Below are positions 1-8,487 of a stretch of DNA of 64,000 nucleotides, piece after piece. Under the pieces are notes generated by a model. That model saw only the letters and a list, made by a program, of their open reading frames with translations, was not told the origin of the DNA and made no database searches. The DNA comes from Diaphorobacter sp. HDW4B. GTDB lineage: Bacteria > Pseudomonadota > Gammaproteobacteria > Burkholderiales > Burkholderiaceae_C. Location: contig NZ_CP049905.1 of the NCBI RefSeq assembly GCF_011305535.1, positions 4,586,001 to 4,650,000 of the forward strand, given 5' to 3'. Position 1 is the stretch's first letter; the number at the start of each line of letters is the position of its first letter. Made by a program: the position numbers and the translations under genes.

Positions 1-1
1 G

Positions 2-952
2 CTGCAGGAGGCCGTGCGTTACGGCCATGTGCTGTTCAGCGGCGCCATGCTGGTGTGGCTGTGCAATACGCTGGCGTCGGTGGTGCGCGGCACGGGCAAC
101 ATGCGGGTGCCGTCCACCGCGGTGGGGCTGGTGGCGGTGCTGCAGATCGTGATTGGCGGCTCGCTGGGGTTGGGTCTCGGGCCCATGCCGCAATGGGGCA
201 TGACGGGGATTGCGCTCGGCAATCTGATCGCGATGGGCCTGGGCTCGCTGGTGTTGCTGGCTTACCTGCAGTGGGGGCAGAAGGTGCTCAACGTGCCGTG
301 GGCGAACATGCGGTTTTCGTGGCCGATGTTCAAGGACATCCTGCGTGTGGGCGCGTTCGCCTGTCTGTCGCCGGTGCAGTCGGTGCTCACCGCGCTGATC
401 ATGACGGCGCTGGTGGCGCGCTTTGGTCCGCAGGCGCTGGCGGGTTATGGAATAGGGCAGCGGCTGGAGTTTCTGCTGATTCCGATTGCCTTCGGCATCG
501 GCGTGGCCTCGGTGCCCATGGTCGGCATGGCGATGGGCGCACGGCAGATCGAGCGCGCACGTCGAGTGGCGTGGACGGCGGGCTGCGTGTCGGCGTTGGT
601 GCTGGCCGTGCTCGGTGTGACGGTGATGCTCGCACCATCGCTGTGGTCCGCCATGTTCAGCACCGATGCGCAGGTGCTTGCCAATGCCGATCTGTATCTG
701 CGCACCACCGGGCCGGGCTTTGCGTTTTTTGGGTTGGGACTGACGTTGTACTTCGCGTCGCTGGGCTCGGGGCGCGTGCTCGGGCCGATTCTGGCGGGCT
801 CGGCGCGGCTGGCGCTGGTGGCCGTTGTGGGTGCGTGGCTGGCGCAAAGTGGTGGCGATTCGGCGCAGCCGCTTTTCTGGTTGGTGTTGGCCGGGATGGT
901 GGTCTATGGCGTGGCGACGGTCTGGGCCGTATGGCGCACGCGCTGGGGCTGA
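2..952 (+). CDS. MATE family multidrug efflux transporter, 3' part only
   Basis: This frame is open from the left window edge to a TGA at 950-952, so the visible 316 residues are the C-terminal two thirds of a MATE-type drug/sodium antiporter (family members are about 450 residues). The sequence is a succession of hydrophobic membrane segments separated by short basic loops, and the block around GYGIGQRLEF followed by the V/MVGMAMGA stretch is typical of the second MATE half. A GTG at 14 is only an internal codon, because the reading frame continues upstream. The stop codon lies exactly in the presumed target duplication of a MITE-like element (see 954-1220), so the insertion left the gene intact. 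Its substrate cannot be predicted. Confidence 0.85.
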   Translation: MQEAVRYGHVLFSGAMLVWLCNTLASVVRGTGNMRVPSTAVGLVAVLQIVIGGSLGLGLGPMPQWGMTGIALGNLIAMGLGSLVLLAYLQWGQKVLNVPWANMRFSWPMFKDILRVGAFACLSPVQSVLTALIMTALVARFGPQALAGYGIGQRLEFLLIPIAFGIGVASVPMVGMAMGARQIERARRVAWTAGCVSALVLAVLGVTVMLAPSLWSAMFSTDAQVLANADLYLRTTGPGFAFFGLGLTLYFASLGSGRVLGPILAGSARLALVAVVGAWLAQSGGDSAQPLFWLVLAGMVVYGVATVWAVWRTRWG

Positions 953-953
953 G

Positions 954-1220
954 GAACCTGTTCACGATCTCCACGATGCCGCGTTGGGGCGCAATCGGGA
1001 TGAGTTTGGAGTGATGGGTCGCCGCATGGGCTCGTGCCCATGCAAGAGCCAGCGCGCCAAAATCGCCCGATTTCGCCCCAACCCGAAGGGCCAGTGCCTT
1101 TGCGGGCGGTCTGCGGCGTTGCGAATCCTCGCAATAGCAGTGCTATTGCTGCGGTATCGCGCCTTGCATCCCATCCCGCAAAGACATTGGCGCGGCGCCG
1201 CGGAGATCGTGAACAGGTTC
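954..1220. mobile_element. MITE-like element with 19-bp terminal inverted repeats
   Basis: The segment 954-972 is perfectly inverted at 1202-1220 (19 of 19 bases). The bases TGAG at 950-953 recur directly after the right end at 1221-1224, as expected for a 4-bp target-site duplication. Inside are two perfect hairpins: 1024-1031 with 1036-1043 (8-bp arms, loop TCGT) and 1131-1139 with 1141-1149 (9-bp arms around one G). No credible gene is present, so a transposase must act in trans if it is mobile. It lies between the MATE stop codon and the next transporter. Copy number elsewhere is unknown from this window. Confidence 0.6.
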
Positions 1221-1388
1221 TGAGGGTCGTCGCAGGTTGCGCTTGCAGGCTTCGCCAATGGCGTAACCTTTTTCGATGGGGGGCTGTTGGCCGACGGCGT
1301 GCAGCGATAGGTGCTATTTTCTAGAATCGTCAACCAAATTGTTAGCTGCCGTTGCCCGCCCGTTGGTCTGGCAGCCCAAGAATAAAGA

Positions 1389-2837
1389 ATGACCCGTGTG
1401 ACGACCGAACCAGCCCGCGAGCAAGCCACCGACCCTGTGCCAGCCGATGGTTTGCCGCAGCCTCAGCGCAACCAGTCCATGCTGGTGATTCTGCTGGGCA
1501 TTGCGCTGTCGGTGCTGGACTCGAGCATCATGAATCTGGCCTTGCCCGACATCGGGCGGCAGCTCAACGTGAGCGCCGCGCAGGCTGTCTGGGTGGTCAA
1601 CGCCTACCAACTTGCCACGCTGGTGCTGTTGCTGCCGCTGGCGGCGCTGGGCGACAAGCTCGGTTATCGCCGTGTCTATCTGGTCGGCATGGCGCTGTTC
1701 TCGGTGGCGTCGGTTGGCGCGATGCTGGCGACCAGCCTGGAGACGCTGATCTTCGCGCGTGCCTTGCAAGGGCTGGGCGCAGCAGGCGTGATGAGCGTGA
1801 ACGCGGCGCTCGTGCGGTTGACGTTCCCGCGCAGCGAACTGGGAAAGGGCATGTCGTACAACTCGCTGGTCGTGGCCGTGTCGTCCATGGCGGGGCCGAC
1901 GATTGCTGCGGCGATTCTGTCTGTGGGCTCGTGGCCGTGGCTGTTTGCGATGAATCTGCCGCTCGGGTTGTTCGTGGTCTGGATGGGTGCCAGGGCACTG
2001 CCGAAAAATCCGATCTCCCATGCCGCTGGCCCACGCTTTTCGGTGCTCGATGTGGTGCTCAACATCGTCATGTTCACGCTGCTGTTTCTCGGTGGCGAGC
2101 AGCTTGGCGTGCAGACCGGCAGCGTGCACAACTCGCCTTTGCTGGGCGTGATTTTTCTGCTGGGCGGGCTGCTGGTCGGTGCGTTCTATGTGCGCCGATC
2201 CATGGCGCTGACTGCGCCCATGTTTCCGGTCGATCTCTTGCGCATTCCGGTGTTTGCGCTGTCCATGGGGTCATCGGTGGGCGCGTTCTGCGCGCAGATG
2301 CTGGGCTTTCTGGCGCTGCCTTATCTGCTGCTCGAAGTGCTGGGCTACAGCCATTTGAAGGCCGGTGCGCTGATCACCGCCTGGCCGCTGGCGACCGTGT
2401 GCATTGCGCCGATTGCCGGTCGGCTGATCGGGCGCATTCAGGATGGGTTGCTGGGTGGCATCGGCATGGCGATGTTTGCGCTGGGTCTGTTGTCGCTTGC
2501 GCTGATGCCGTCGCAACCCGCCGATTGGAACGTGGTCTGGCGCATGGCCTTGTGCGGCGCGGGTTTCGGGCTGTTCCAGTCGCCCAATAACCACACCATC
2601 GTGACCAGCGCACCGCTGCATCGCAGCGGCGCTGCCAGCGGAATGCTGGGGTCGGCGCGCTTGACGGGGCAGACACTGGGTGCCGTGCTGCTCGCCGCGA
2701 TCTTTGCGATCTGGCCGTCGCACGATGGGTTCTCCGAATCACTGGCTTTGTGCATTGCCGCAGCCAGCGCGGTGATTTCGGGCTGCTGCAGCTCGATGCG
2801 AATCAAGCGCGGCGCAAACGCACAGGGCGCGCATTGA
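1389..2837 (+). CDS. DHA2-family MFS drug efflux transporter
   Basis: This 482-residue protein fits the 14-helix DHA2 (EmrB/QacA) branch of the major facilitator superfamily, which exports drugs using the proton gradient. The first helix carries the family signature LDSSIMNLALPDIG (about residues 42-55), and the loop after helix 2 has motif A (ALGDKLGYRRVY, about residues 88-99). The C-terminal half continues with regular membrane segments. The ATG at 1389 follows about 165 bp of DNA after the MITE-like element and has only a weak ribosome site. Its last 35 bp overlap the convergent ornithine cyclodeaminase gene. No adaptor (EmrA) or outer-membrane gene is adjacent, so the substrate is unknown. 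Confidence 0.88.
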   Translation: MTRVTTEPAREQATDPVPADGLPQPQRNQSMLVILLGIALSVLDSSIMNLALPDIGRQLNVSAAQAVWVVNAYQLATLVLLLPLAALGDKLGYRRVYLVGMALFSVASVGAMLATSLETLIFARALQGLGAAGVMSVNAALVRLTFPRSELGKGMSYNSLVVAVSSMAGPTIAAAILSVGSWPWLFAMNLPLGLFVVWMGARALPKNPISHAAGPRFSVLDVVLNIVMFTLLFLGGEQLGVQTGSVHNSPLLGVIFLLGGLLVGAFYVRRSMALTAPMFPVDLLRIPVFALSMGSSVGAFCAQMLGFLALPYLLLEVLGYSHLKAGALITAWPLATVCIAPIAGRLIGRIQDGLLGGIGMAMFALGLLSLALMPSQPADWNVVWRMALCGAGFGLFQSPNNHTIVTSAPLHRSGAASGMLGSARLTGQTLGAVLLAAIFAIWPSHDGFSESLALCIAAASAVISGCCSSMRIKRGANAQGAH

Positions 2838-3921
2838 GCCGCAAGAGCCCGAACAGATCCTTGGGGTCATCCAGTTCGGGAATCAGCGCTATGGTTTCAA
2901 GCAAGCCCGCCTGACGTCCCAACTGGCGCATGGTGCGCAGCGCCGAATAGTCTTCGAGCGCAAAGCCGACGGAGTCGAACACGGTGATCTCCTCGCTCGA
3001 TATCCGCCCCGGTGCAGCGCCCTGAATCACGCGCCAGAACTCGGTCACGGCGAAGTCAGCGGGCATCTGCTGCAGATCGCCCTCGACGCGGGTTTGCGGC
3101 TCGTACTCGACGAACACGGATGAGCGCTCCAACACGGTACGCTCCAGTTCGGTCTTGCCGGGGCAGTCACCGCCCACGGCGTTGAGATGCATGCCGGGCT
3201 CCAGCATGTGCGCGCCCACGATGATCGCGCGCGCCTTGTCGGCGGTGACCGTGGTGACGATGTCCGCACCGCGCACAGCTTCCTCGACCGAGCCGCAGAC
3301 GCGCACCTGGGCACTGTATTCATGCAGATAGAACTCGATGTTGCGCAGCAGCTTGGCGCTGGCGCTTGGGTCGATGTCGAACAAGCGCAGCTCGCGCACG
3401 CCCAGCAGGCCGACAAACGCCAGCGCCTGAAATTCGCTTTGCGAGCCGTTGCCGATCAGCGCCATGCTGCGGCTGTTCTTGCGGGCGAGTCGCCGGGCCA
3501 CCATCAGCGACGTGGCGGCGGTGCGCAGCGCGGTGGTCAGCGTGAGTTCGCTCACAAAACGCGGCGTGCCGGTGGCCACATCGGCCAGCGCACCGAATGC
3601 CATCACCGTGGGCAAGCCATGCTGCGTGTTGACGGGGTGGCCGTTGACGTACTTGAACGCGTAATCGACCGAGTCGGCCACGGGCATCAGCTCGATCACG
3701 CCATTGCTTGAATGCGCCGCGATGCGCGCGGATTTGTCGAAGTCCTGCCAGCGCGCAAAGTCGGCCTCGATGGCGTCGGCCATGAGGCGCAGGCACTCGA
3801 CCACGCCGGTCTGCGCGATCAACTGCGCGGCATGGCTGACGCTGAGAAATTCCGTGGTTGTCTTGTTGGAGGCAGTGGTGGGCGTGGTGGGCGTGGCACT
3901 TGGCCCTCGGGCGGCAAACAT
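2803..3921 (-). CDS. Ornithine cyclodeaminase / mu-crystallin family protein
   Basis: The 372-residue product matches the ornithine cyclodeaminase family, NAD-dependent enzymes turning L-ornithine into proline and ammonia, or related imino-acid reductases and dehydrogenases. Recognisable parts are the substrate-site region KYVNGHP, the Rossmann loop around ALIGNGSQSEFQA and the ADIVTTVTA strand followed by HLNAVGGDCPGK. The first 25 residues are Thr/Pro/Ala-rich and probably disordered. The start at 3921 is supported by AGGAGC just upstream. It is transcribed divergently from an Lrp-type regulator, a usual pairing for amino-acid catabolism, so control by that regulator is likely. Exact substrate (ornithine, lysine or alanine-type) is not decided by sequence. 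Confidence 0.88.
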   Translation of the reverse strand: MFAARGPSATPTTPTTASNKTTTEFLSVSHAAQLIAQTGVVECLRLMADAIEADFARWQDFDKSARIAAHSSNGVIELMPVADSVDYAFKYVNGHPVNTQHGLPTVMAFGALADVATGTPRFVSELTLTTALRTAATSLMVARRLARKNSRSMALIGNGSQSEFQALAFVGLLGVRELRLFDIDPSASAKLLRNIEFYLHEYSAQVRVCGSVEEAVRGADIVTTVTADKARAIIVGAHMLEPGMHLNAVGGDCPGKTELERTVLERSSVFVEYEPQTRVEGDLQQMPADFAVTEFWRVIQGAAPGRISSEEITVFDSVGFALEDYSALRTMRQLGRQAGLLETIALIPELDDPKDLFGLLRLNARPVRLRRA

Positions 3922-3986
3922 GATGGGCTCCTGAAATCGCTGAGGCTCAGGTTCTCATGCCTGCATGCCAATCCAAAGGGGCTGAA

Positions 3987-4487
3987 ATGAGCACTTTTGC
4001 TAATTTACTTGTCACTTTGCCAAGTCAGAATGACGTTATGAGCCATCCCCATCCCCTTGATGCGACCGACCAGCAACTGCTGGCCCTGCTCAGGCAGAAC
4101 GCCCGCGAGAGCATCGCCACGCTGGCCACGCGGCTGGGTGTCTCGCGCGCCACGGTCACCAATCGCTTGAGGCGTCTGGAGGACGAGGGCGTCGTCGTCG
4201 GTTACACCGTGCGCCTGCGGCCCGAGGTCGAATCCAACGGCCTGCGCGCCTGGATGAGCATTGCCATCGAGGGCAACGACGCGCGCCGCGTGTCCGCGTC
4301 ACTGCTCGGCGAACCGTCCGTGCAGGCGCTGCATGCCACGAATGGGCAATGGGATCTGCTGGCGGAACTGGAGGTTCGCACGCTCGCCGAACTGTCGAAG
4401 GCGCTGGAGCGCATCCGGCTGATCAAGGGGATTCGGCACACGGAGACCAGCATTCATCTGGAGACGCTGCGCGCGTCCGACGAGTAA
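3987..4487 (+). CDS. Lrp/AsnC family transcriptional regulator
   Basis: An N-terminal winged helix-turn-helix (TDQQLLALLRQNARESIATL through SRATVTNRLRRLEDEGVV) is followed by the small-ligand RAM/AsnC domain, ending in LIKGIRHTETSIHLE. This is the architecture of feast/famine regulators that sense amino acids. The ATG at 3987 has an AAGGGG ribosome site 5 bases upstream and gives 166 residues. The next ATG at 4038 gives 149 residues, closer to the usual family length, but lacks a clear ribosome site. The gene is divergent from ornithine cyclodeaminase, its probable target. A weak dyad (ACTTG at 4007-4011, CAAGT at 4021-4025) lies between the two candidate starts. Confidence 0.9.
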   Translation: MSTFANLLVTLPSQNDVMSHPHPLDATDQQLLALLRQNARESIATLATRLGVSRATVTNRLRRLEDEGVVVGYTVRLRPEVESNGLRAWMSIAIEGNDARRVSASLLGEPSVQALHATNGQWDLLAELEVRTLAELSKALERIRLIKGIRHTETSIHLETLRASDE

Positions 4488-4550
4488 GCCCGTTCAGTCA
4501 AGCGATCACGGAAGCCATGCGTTGGGGCTCCGCGCCCGCCTTGGGACGTC

Positions 4551-4580
4551 TTGTAAAAATTTCAGCCCGGCATGTATCTT
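4551..4580 (+). promoter_or_regulatory. Candidate sigma-70 promoter for the PAS-GGDEF gene
   Basis: TTGTAA at 4551-4556 and TATCTT at 4575-4580 are separated by 18 bp, each matching four of six consensus bases, in a locally AT-rich stretch upstream of both possible starts of the cyclase gene. This is sequence resemblance only. Confidence 0.3.
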
Positions 4581-4663
4581 TTTGTGTTGTTTGCACTAAA
4601 AATACGCGGGTGAACTCAAACAATGCGCCCGTTTCGCTGGAGCCTCGGACGCAGCCGCCTTAC

Positions 4664-5917
4664 ATGAAGTGGCTGCTGTCGGCGGCCGTTCGTCAGTCGA
4701 GCAATGCGTTGATGATCACCCATGCCGACCTGTCCGGCGAAGGGCCGTTGATCGAGTTCTGCAACAAGGCGCTGTGCGACATGACGGGTTATGCCGAAGC
4801 GGAATTGCTCGGTCGTTCGCCCCGCATGCTGCAAGGCCCGCTGACCAATCGAAAGGTGCTCGACGAACTGCGCGCATGTCTTGAAACGGGTCGCGATTTC
4901 GAAGGCGTGGCGCTGAACTATCGCAAGAACGGCTCGACGTACTGGCTGGAATGGAATGTGTCACCTGTGAGAGACGAGCAGGGCGCGATCACTCATTTCG
5001 TTTCGGTGCAGCGCGACATTTCGGCCAGAGTGCATGCCGAGCAGGAGCTCAAGCTGTTGGCGCAGGCCTTGCATGCAAGCAACGACGCCGTTCTGGTCAC
5101 CGACCGGGAATTTGCCATCGTCTTCGTCAACGCGGCGTTCGAGCGCATGTCGGGCTATTCGGCGAACGAGCTGCTCGGCAAGACGCCCATGGCCACGCTG
5201 CGCAGCGGAGCGCACGAGCCCGCGTTCTATGACCGGCTGAACATCGCTCTGGACAAAGGGGAGGACTTTCGGTCCACCTTCATCAATCGGCATAAGAATG
5301 GCGGGGAATACTACGCCGAGCAGAGCATTGCGGCTCTGCGCAATGCAGAGGGGCAGCTCACGCACTACGTCTGCATCGCGAAGGACATCTCGACCATGGT
5401 CCAGCGCGAGAACATTCTGAAGGAGCAGGCCCATCGAGACCGGCTGACCGGCCTGCTGAATCGACACGCCGGAGAATCCGCGCTGCAACGCTTTCAGGTT
5501 GATGCTCAGGACAACCAACGGCCCTACAGCCTTGTTCTTTGCGACGTGGATTTTTTCAAGCAGATCAACGATCGGCACGGTCATCCAGCCGGGGATCATG
5601 TGCTCAAGCTGGTGGCCAATGTGCTTCAGGAAAGCACGGGGAGCATGGGCGAGGTGGTGCGCTGGGGTGGCGAGGAGTTTCTGCTCATCTTCGGCAAGGC
5701 CGATCTGTCTGACGTGATGAATCTGGCCGAACGGATTCGCACGTCCGTGGCCGCCTGCGACGACCCTGCCGTGGGGCATTTCTCGATTTCACTGGGTGTT
5801 GCGCGTTGGTTGCCTGGCGAGAATGCCGAGGACCTTCTTCTGCGTGCGGACTGCGCGCTGTACCGCGCAAAGCATGCCGGACGAAACCGCGTCGTGCTCG
5901 ACGAGCGCAATGCGTGA
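4664..5917 (+). CDS. Diguanylate cyclase with LOV-like PAS, second PAS and GGEEF domain
   Basis: The 417-residue protein has PAS 1 (about residues 15-125), PAS 2 (about 135-245) and a C-terminal GGDEF domain with an intact GGEEF active-site loop (335-339) and the metal-binding CDVDFFKQIND strand. It should make cyclic di-GMP. No RxxD inhibitory site precedes GGEEF. PAS 1 strongly resembles a LOV photoreceptor domain (GR-x-x-RMLQGP, NYRKNGS, SPVRDEQG, THFVSVQRDI), but the flavin-reactive cysteine is replaced by Pro53, so it should not form the usual photoadduct. There is no transmembrane segment, so it is cytoplasmic. The start is uncertain: ATG at 4664 is used, but a GTG at 4610 is in frame and neither has a good ribosome site. 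Confidence 0.85.
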   Translation: MKWLLSAAVRQSSNALMITHADLSGEGPLIEFCNKALCDMTGYAEAELLGRSPRMLQGPLTNRKVLDELRACLETGRDFEGVALNYRKNGSTYWLEWNVSPVRDEQGAITHFVSVQRDISARVHAEQELKLLAQALHASNDAVLVTDREFAIVFVNAAFERMSGYSANELLGKTPMATLRSGAHEPAFYDRLNIALDKGEDFRSTFINRHKNGGEYYAEQSIAALRNAEGQLTHYVCIAKDISTMVQRENILKEQAHRDRLTGLLNRHAGESALQRFQVDAQDNQRPYSLVLCDVDFFKQINDRHGHPAGDHVLKLVANVLQESTGSMGEVVRWGGEEFLLIFGKADLSDVMNLAERIRTSVAACDDPAVGHFSISLGVARWLPGENAEDLLLRADCALYRAKHAGRNRVVLDERNA

Positions 5918-6013
5918 TGTTTGGAGGGGTGATGCGTGCAGAGAGCCTGCAAGGCTGAACCCCGAACGGCTTGTGCGATCCACAGCTAGATGGCCTGATG
6001 GGACTGTTTGAAC

Positions 6014-7153
6014 TCATTGAGATTTTCCTGCTCTGGTGGAGTCTTGCCCCGCTGAGGGATGAACGATGGACTTCGCCAAGGATTCGACCGTCAACGGTGC
6101 ACAACCTTCCGCATGGTTGCTGACCCCCACGTACACCAACTGCTTGTGTGCCGCAAAGGTGTTGACGAGTTGCCCCAGTTCGGCAAGCAATTCGGGTTCG
6201 GGGTGGTGGATGCGGTCGTAGGGCGAATACAGCTTTTCCGCTTCGGCATAGCCATAAGGCCCGTGGATGGGATGCAGATTCCAGCGGCAGACCAGCGGGC
6301 CGGGCCAGCGTTTTCTGAGCAGACGCAGTTGTTCGGACAAAGGCGGCATCTTGGCATGCAGGCCGATGCAATACGTGGCATTGCCTTCGCGCAGGGCGTT
6401 GGCGAACAGCGGCAGCATGTCGGGCGCAAGCCATTGCGGGTCGCGCACCTCAACGGCGATCACGCCATCGGGTGCGTGGGGCTGCAGCGCGGGCAGGGCG
6501 CTGAGCATGGTGCGCAGTTTGTCGATCACCTCGGGCAGGCGCTCAAGCATGTGCCAGGGCAGGGGGCTCAACTGAAAGACCAGCGCGCCCAGATTCTTGC
6601 CGAGCCCTTCGATGGCAGGCGCGATGAATTCCTGTACGGCCAATTCGGGGCTGAGGAAGGCAGTGTTGGGCTCCTTGCCGCGACCGTCTTCGCTGCGCAC
6701 GAGGGCATCGGTCAGCAAGCTGGGGGCCTTGACCATGAAGCGGAAGTCCGCCGGAACCTGAGCGGCATAGCGCGCGTAGTCGCTGGCCGAGAGCGGGCGG
6801 TAGAAGCTGCGGTCGATGCTCACCGTGCGAAACAGTGGGTGCTTGGCATAAACCTCCAGTCCTTTCTTGGACAGCGTCTGCTCGGACAAGGCGGTCTGCC
6901 AGACGAGTCCTTCCCAGCCGGGGTAGCTCCAGGAGGATGTGCCAAGGCGCACGTTGGGTGGCAACGCCGCGCCAAGAGCGCGCAGTTCGTCACTCCAGTC
7001 AACGGCTTGCAGGCTGCCTTTGCGCGGGGTGGCTGCTTTTTTCTCGGTGGCTGATTCATCCGTGTCAGCCCTGGGCGCAGCAGTGTCGGCCTTGGTTTGG
7101 GGCTTGGATGGCGGCGCTGTTTCTTCTGGGGTGCCAAAAAGATCGTCTTGCAT
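6014..7153 (-). CDS. DUF72 (YecE-like) family protein
   Basis: The region from about residue 65 onward (LGTSSWSYPGWEG, then SFYRPLSASDYARYAAQVP and FRFMVKAP) is the DUF72/YecE TIM-barrel-like family, widespread but without an established biochemical role. The C-terminal part keeps the conserved Y..GP and VYVGVSNHAEG segments. The first 50 residues are an Ala/Thr/Pro/Lys-rich, low-complexity extension longer than is usual for the family. The next minus-strand gene upstream (7187-7585) is 33 bp away and probably shares its transcript. The gene converges on the diguanylate cyclase, with 96 bp between the stop codons and no clear terminator there. Confidence 0.82.
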   Translation of the reverse strand: MQDDLFGTPEETAPPSKPQTKADTAAPRADTDESATEKKAATPRKGSLQAVDWSDELRALGAALPPNVRLGTSSWSYPGWEGLVWQTALSEQTLSKKGLEVYAKHPLFRTVSIDRSFYRPLSASDYARYAAQVPADFRFMVKAPSLLTDALVRSEDGRGKEPNTAFLSPELAVQEFIAPAIEGLGKNLGALVFQLSPLPWHMLERLPEVIDKLRTMLSALPALQPHAPDGVIAVEVRDPQWLAPDMLPLFANALREGNATYCIGLHAKMPPLSEQLRLLRKRWPGPLVCRWNLHPIHGPYGYAEAEKLYSPYDRIHHPEPELLAELGQLVNTFAAHKQLVYVGVSNHAEGCAPLTVESLAKSIVHPSAGQDSTRAGKSQ

Positions 7154-7186
7154 TGCGCGTCAAACTTACCATCAATTCGGCACGGT

Positions 7187-7585
7187 TCAGGAGAACAGGC
7201 TGCCTTCGTTCAGCAGGTCGAACGCGATTTCGGGGCGCTGCTCCATGCTCTTCTTGATGGCAGCGGGGATGGCCTGACGTGTCTTCTTGCACAGGCCCAC
7301 TTGCTCATTCACCAGAATCGCAATGCCGCGCAGGCTGCGCACCTCATTGGGGCTGACGCTGATGGTCAGCTCGATGCCGAGCTGCTGCTTGAGCAGGTCT
7401 TCGAGATGTCGCAAATCCGGCAATGACACCAAATTTTCCAATCGTTGCAACAAGCGTTTTTCCTCGTCGCGGGTGAGGTGCAGCACACGCAGATCGGCAT
7501 TCGGATCGTTCAGCAGCGCCTCACGTCCGCAGACGCATGCGCCGGGTGGGCATTCGGTGCGGATGGCGAAGGGCGGTGTGGGCAT
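7187..7585 (-). CDS. Hypothetical protein with N-terminal Cys cluster
   Basis: I do not recognise this 132-residue protein. Its N-terminus carries a compact cysteine cluster, C-P-P-G-A-C-V-C at about residues 12-19, which could bind a metal or an Fe-S cluster. The middle is rich in charged and leucine residues (RDEEKRLLQRLENL, LRHLEDLLKQQLGIE) that predict helices. One further cysteine lies near residue 98. No signal peptide or membrane segment is visible, so it should be cytoplasmic. Codon use and frame are convincing, and it sits 33 bp upstream of the DUF72 gene on the same strand. The start ATG at 7585 has no strong ribosome site. Confidence 0.65.
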   Translation of the reverse strand: MPTPPFAIRTECPPGACVCGREALLNDPNADLRVLHLTRDEEKRLLQRLENLVSLPDLRHLEDLLKQQLGIELTISVSPNEVRSLRGIAILVNEQVGLCKKTRQAIPAAIKKSMEQRPEIAFDLLNEGSLFS

Positions 7586-7707
7586 GAATGGCGTGAAGGG
7601 GTTGCGTGAGTGGAGACGTTCAGGTTTTGTTCAGGTGCTAACGCGAAAAATCGAAGGTTTATTTATACGGTCTCGATTGAGGGGGCTTGGAGCGAGGTTG
7701 ATTTCGC

Positions 7708-7738
7708 TTGCAGGCGCTGTTCGCTTCAATCGTATAAC
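7708..7738 (+). promoter_or_regulatory. Candidate sigma-70 promoter for the outer-membrane barrel gene
   Basis: TTGCAG at 7708-7713 and TATAAC at 7733-7738 (five of six consensus bases in the -10) are 19 bp apart, slightly long, about 55 bp before the barrel gene start in a region between divergent genes. Assigned on sequence resemblance alone. Confidence 0.35.
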
Positions 7739-7794
7739 AGACGCAAGAGGGCGGCTGTGGCTTGCCGGGCCAAAAACGAAAAACCAAGAACTCC

Positions 7795-8343
7795 ATGATG
7801 TTGACTGCTGTGATGCGACCCGCCATTTGCGCTGGATTGCTTTTGACTTCTTCTTTTTCTACCTGGGCGGGCGCAGCGGATGCGTCCTCCGAAGCCACGT
7901 CGGCGCTTGCCGGTTGGACCATTGGCTACGCCCCATACACCTACCATTTCTCGGATGCGAAGAAGGAGCATGACTTCGAGCCCGAGGACGAGAAGCACAA
8001 GTACGTCTGGCTGGTCACCGCCGAAAAGCAGTTGGACGAGCGCCAGGTTGCCGGTCTGGCGCTGTTCAGCAATTCCTTTGGCCAGTTCAGCCAGTATGCG
8101 TATTGCGGCTGGATGTTTCGTCCGTTCGACAGCACCCAGTCGCTTTATTTCAAGCTCACGGGCGGCGTGATCCACGGCTACAAGTACCCGTACAACAAGA
8201 AGATTCCGCTCAACAACAAGAACGGCTGGGGCGTGACCGTCATTCCGGCTGTGGGCTGGGATTTCAATCGCAACTGGGGTGTTCAGCTGAATCTGCTGGG
8301 CAATTCCGCGTTGATGGTCCAGGCCAACTACACCTTCCGCTGA
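7795..8343 (+). CDS. Small outer-membrane beta-barrel protein
   Basis: The 182-residue product begins with a signal peptide (hydrophobic core CAGLLLTSSFSTWA, probable cleavage after AGA). The mature part alternates polar and aromatic residues in strand-like blocks and ends in a terminal Phe-Arg (ANYTFR), typical of outer-membrane barrels. A histidine/acidic segment (HDFEPEDEKHK) and NSFGQFSQYAY are conserved, as I recall, in a betaproteobacterial family often labelled sn-glycerol-3-phosphate transporter. That label is poorly founded for a protein of this size, and lipid-modifying barrels such as PagP/PagL are a comparable possibility. Start: tandem ATGs at 7795 and 7798. The longer frame from TTG 7762 has a charged N-terminus unlike a signal peptide. 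Confidence 0.7.
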   Translation: MMLTAVMRPAICAGLLLTSSFSTWAGAADASSEATSALAGWTIGYAPYTYHFSDAKKEHDFEPEDEKHKYVWLVTAEKQLDERQVAGLALFSNSFGQFSQYAYCGWMFRPFDSTQSLYFKLTGGVIHGYKYPYNKKIPLNNKNGWGVTVIPAVGWDFNRNWGVQLNLLGNSALMVQANYTFR

Positions 8344-8487
8344 GTGGGTTCTTGGCATCGACCACGCGTAAACGATTGCTGACATACGCGTGGGCGACTC
8401 GCTCGGGAGCGGGTGGCTGGCTGTGGCAAACTCTGCTGTTTCGCCTCCATCTTCCATTGACAGCTCCTTGCGAGCCGAAGTTAGTTC

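Noticed and set aside
1034-1324. Short open frames inside the MITE-like element
   Set aside because: They span the repeat ends and hairpins with no ribosome site, so they are fortuitous.
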